A stretch of 15,576 nt of DNA. It comes from Bacteroidales bacterium (GTDB lineage Bacteria > Bacteroidota > Bacteroidia > Bacteroidales > WCHB1-69). A program made the translations under genes and the position numbers. The notes beneath the pieces were generated by a model. The model was not told the origin of the DNA. It saw nothing but the letters and a program-made list of their open reading frames with translations, and made no database searches. Numbering within the stretch: the first letter of the stretch is position 1; every line of letters starts with the position of its first letter. Location: positions 1-15,576 of the forward strand of contig JAAYQB010000021.1 of NCBI GenBank assembly GCA_012519525.1, written 5' to 3'. Shown piece after piece: positions 13,164 to 15,576 of this stretch.

Positions 13164-15576
13164 ATGTATAAAAAAATATTTTATGTACTTGGAATAGTTA
13201 TATTTACTCTCACTTATGGCTATTCTCAAAATGCAACTCTGAAAGGAAAGGTAACCGATGAAAAAGGCACGCCTGTTGACTATGCAAACGTAAAAATAAT
13301 GCAAGAAGGTTCATTAATTACAGGTTCTACTACGGGTGAAGATGGAAGTTTTACAATAAAACCCATTCCAACCGGTACATTTGACTTAGTTGTATCCTTT
13401 GTAGGTTGTCAAGAAAAGAAAATAGTAGGTATAAGCTTTCGAGGAAGCGAAGTCAAATTCCAAGACGTACAAATTAATTGTTCTTCCGGTACGCTTTTAA
13501 CAGAAGTAGTAATTGTAGATACCAGAGAAATATTTTCGAAAGACCAAACTGAATCTAAATCCACTAGGGATGGGAGTGAGATTGCCGAAATGCCCGGGAA
13601 AGACGTTTCAAGCGTTCTTTCAACAATGAGTTCTGTTGTAGGTTCCGGCGATAATATTAGTGTAAGAGGAAGCAGAACTGCCCCACAATACATACAAGAC
13701 GGTGTAAAAATGTCAGGCTCAGGAGGTATTCCTGCTTCAGCTTTGGCAAGCGTTTCTTTGATTGCCGGAGGTATTCCTGCACGCTATGGAAATGCAACAA
13801 GCGTTGTCGAAATTGAAACAAAAGGTCCGTCACGTTCCGTTAACGGTTCCATAGATTTATATGGCAATATAGAAGGATACAACAATGGCGGTTTTCAATT
13901 TGTATTATCAGGTCCTATTAACAGCAAGAAAAACAGAGCAAGACCGGAAGAACAACAAAATAGAATCGGCTATATGATAACTGCTATGGGTTCTTACTCT
14001 TCCGGTGGAATTTACAGAGGCGGAACTTATAGAGCACCTCAAGAATTAATAGATAAAATCATTGAAAACCCTTTACGCCCTGCAGTAGGCGGAGGCTCAA
14101 CAGCAGCAATGAATCCTGAAATAGCTTTTGTAACCAAAGACCAATTAACAATAGGAAAAACCGTTCAAAATGGAGAAAGCTATGGAGGTACTGTAAGTGG
14201 AAAACTTGACTTTAGAACAAGAGCGAATATCGACATTATTATGAATGGAAGATTCAGCTATAGTAAAGGAAGAAGCTGGAGTTTTGGAAACTCACTTTTT
14301 AACTCTAAAAACAATGCGGAATCGGAAAGCATGGGCGGATTGGGCATGATTCGATTTACTCAAAAATTCAAGGATACCGAAAAATCTTTATTTAAAAACG
14401 TGTATTATCGTATTCAAGCAGACTATCAATTCTCTACAGGACAAACCTATAATAAATACCATAAAACTAATATTTTTGATTACGGATACATTGGACAATT
14501 TATCCATAGTGAACGAAAATTCTATAATATTGGAAGCGACACTTTAGATGGGCATTTCTATGAAAATGTAAGAATTTTATCCAGCTATTATTATCCTTTG
14601 GATACTTTTATCGCTTCCGATAAAAACCCTGCTTTAGCACGCTACACTGAATTAGCTTACAATCAATTACGAGAAGATGGAGCAACTACTATTTTTGATG
14701 AACACATTCAAACATATAACGGCTTATTAAACGGAGAACATCCATCAAGTGCTTATGGTTTATTTGTAGCTCCCGGCGTAGGTTATTCTAGTTATGGTAA
14801 AAGCAGAGGACATCAATTCGGCTTTAATGCTTATGTTTCGTTCGACATTAAAAAAGATCACGCTATTGAACTTGGCTACCAATTCGAACAATCCATTAGT
14901 CAATCTTTTAGCGTAGGAGCTACAGGTTTATGGACATTGATGAGACAAAAAGCTAATTCTCATATCAAAGAATTAGACGCAACAACAGGAATAGGAGTAT
15001 TTATTGACGGCATTTTTGTAGATACTATTAATTATAAAAAACTTATTAACTATGGAGCTCAAAGTACCTTTGATAAAAACTTACGTGCAAAATTAGGAGC
15101 AGCTGAAGATGAATGGATTGACATAGACAATCATCAACCGGAAACCTATAGCTTGGATATGTTTTCAGCTGAAGAACTTATTAATGAAGGAAATTCTTAT
15201 ATAGACTATAGCGGATACGATTTTACAGGTACAAAATTAAGGTATAAACCCACTACTATGGAAGATATGAAAAAATGGTTCAACGATTCTAATAGTCAAA
15301 TACTATCCGACATTGGTGCTTCTATGCCTATTTATCACGCCGCTTATATACAAGATAAATTCTCTATAAGAAACTTAATATTTAATGTCGGTTTACGCGT
15401 TGACATTTTTGATGCCAATACTCCAATGGTCAAAGATATGTACCTCTATAGAGAAGCCTATACTATCAAAGAAGCTAAACAACAAAATGCTACTTTTGCC
15501 GAAGGCTATAAAGTTCCGGAAAGTATGGGCGACGATTACATTATGTATGTACTTGATCCTACTGCTAATGAATTAA
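13164..15576 (+). CDS. TonB-dependent outer-membrane receptor with carboxypeptidase-like N-terminal domain (3' end cut by window)
   Basis: The ORF opens at ATG 13164 and stays in frame for 804 codons to the window edge, so the C-terminal barrel end is missing. A signal peptide (MYKKIFYVLGIVIFTLTYGYSQ) is followed by a carboxypeptidase-D regulatory-like beta-sandwich (about 24-115, with GKVTDEKGTPVDYANVKI and GEDGSFTIKPIPTG). A plug domain follows (about 142-222) with the typical ISVRGSRTAPQYIQDGVKM and the segment IPARYGNATSVVEIETKG. The remainder is rich in aromatic beta-strands of the barrel. Such receptors import large or scarce nutrients across the outer membrane with energy from TonB. 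The ligand is unknown. No SusD-like partner is visible in the window, though one could lie beyond it. The family spans roughly 800-1200 residues, so a good part may lie outside. Confidence 0.9.
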   Translation, partial: MYKKIFYVLGIVIFTLTYGYSQNATLKGKVTDEKGTPVDYANVKIMQEGSLITGSTTGEDGSFTIKPIPTGTFDLVVSFVGCQEKKIVGISFRGSEVKFQDVQINCSSGTLLTEVVIVDTREIFSKDQTESKSTRDGSEIAEMPGKDVSSVLSTMSSVVGSGDNISVRGSRTAPQYIQDGVKMSGSGGIPASALASVSLIAGGIPARYGNATSVVEIETKGPSRSVNGSIDLYGNIEGYNNGGFQFVLSGPINSKKNRARPEEQQNRIGYMITAMGSYSSGGIYRGGTYRAPQELIDKIIENPLRPAVGGGSTAAMNPEIAFVTKDQLTIGKTVQNGESYGGTVSGKLDFRTRANIDIIMNGRFSYSKGRSWSFGNSLFNSKNNAESESMGGLGMIRFTQKFKDTEKSLFKNVYYRIQADYQFSTGQTYNKYHKTNIFDYGYIGQFIHSERKFYNIGSDTLDGHFYENVRILSSYYYPLDTFIASDKNPALARYTELAYNQLREDGATTIFDEHIQTYNGLLNGEHPSSAYGLFVAPGVGYSSYGKSRGHQFGFNAYVSFDIKKDHAIELGYQFEQSISQSFSVGATGLWTLMRQKANSHIKELDATTGIGVFIDGIFVDTINYKKLINYGAQSTFDKNLRAKLGAAEDEWIDIDNHQPETYSLDMFSAEELINEGNSYIDYSGYDFTGTKLRYKPTTMEDMKKWFNDSNSQILSDIGASMPIYHAAYIQDKFSIRNLIFNVGLRVDIFDANTPMVKDMYLYREAYTIKEAKQQNATFAEGYKVPESMGDDYIMYVLDPTANEL

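Overview
The window looks like chromosomal DNA of a Bacteroidota member, probably Bacteroidales-like. It is AT-rich. Several genes are preceded by the Bacteroidota -7 box (TAnnTTTG), and Shine-Dalgarno sequences are weak. The gene content also fits: a TonB-dependent receptor with a carboxypeptidase-like N-terminal domain, a WbqC-family protein, a TGS-domain nucleoside kinase and small lipoproteins. No rRNA, tRNA, CRISPR array, transposase or integrase was recognised.

Left end (1-3094): a compact GATC-type (DpnII/MboI-like) restriction-modification operon. Its order is D12-class adenine methyltransferase, DpnII-family endonuclease, a small two-repeat protein, and a second, beta-class adenine methyltransferase of DpnA/M.DpnIIB type. 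A perfect 68-bp direct repeat that carries a promoter bounds the operon on both sides, so the cassette appears to have inserted with a long target duplication and brought no visible recombinase. GATC is very rare in the flanking 12.5 kb (five sites) but not inside the cassette (six sites in 3 kb).

3095-4271: one small TTG-initiated lipoprotein gene, then about 580 bases without an intact gene. This gap holds a start-less ORF remnant and two diverged copies of a hairpin-forming repeat.

4272-8364: a small outer-membrane beta-barrel protein gene (+) meets, one base away, a minus-strand operon of murB, a TGS-domain nucleoside kinase and a SpoU/TrmH-type RNA methyltransferase. These are ordinary housekeeping genes.

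8365-15576: a divergent intergenic region with a hairpin and a short repeated octamer leads into a 1074-residue flavoprotein. In one chain it combines HcnA-, HcnB- and HcnC/DAO-like modules with an inserted two-cluster ferredoxin and a BFD-type cluster. A WbqC-family gene, a small lysine-rich membrane or lipoprotein gene, and a TonB-dependent receptor cut off by the window end follow.

The points most worth attention are the repeat-flanked R-M cassette with the GATC contrast around it, the internally duplicated small R-M protein, and the all-in-one amino-acid-oxidase-like flavoprotein.
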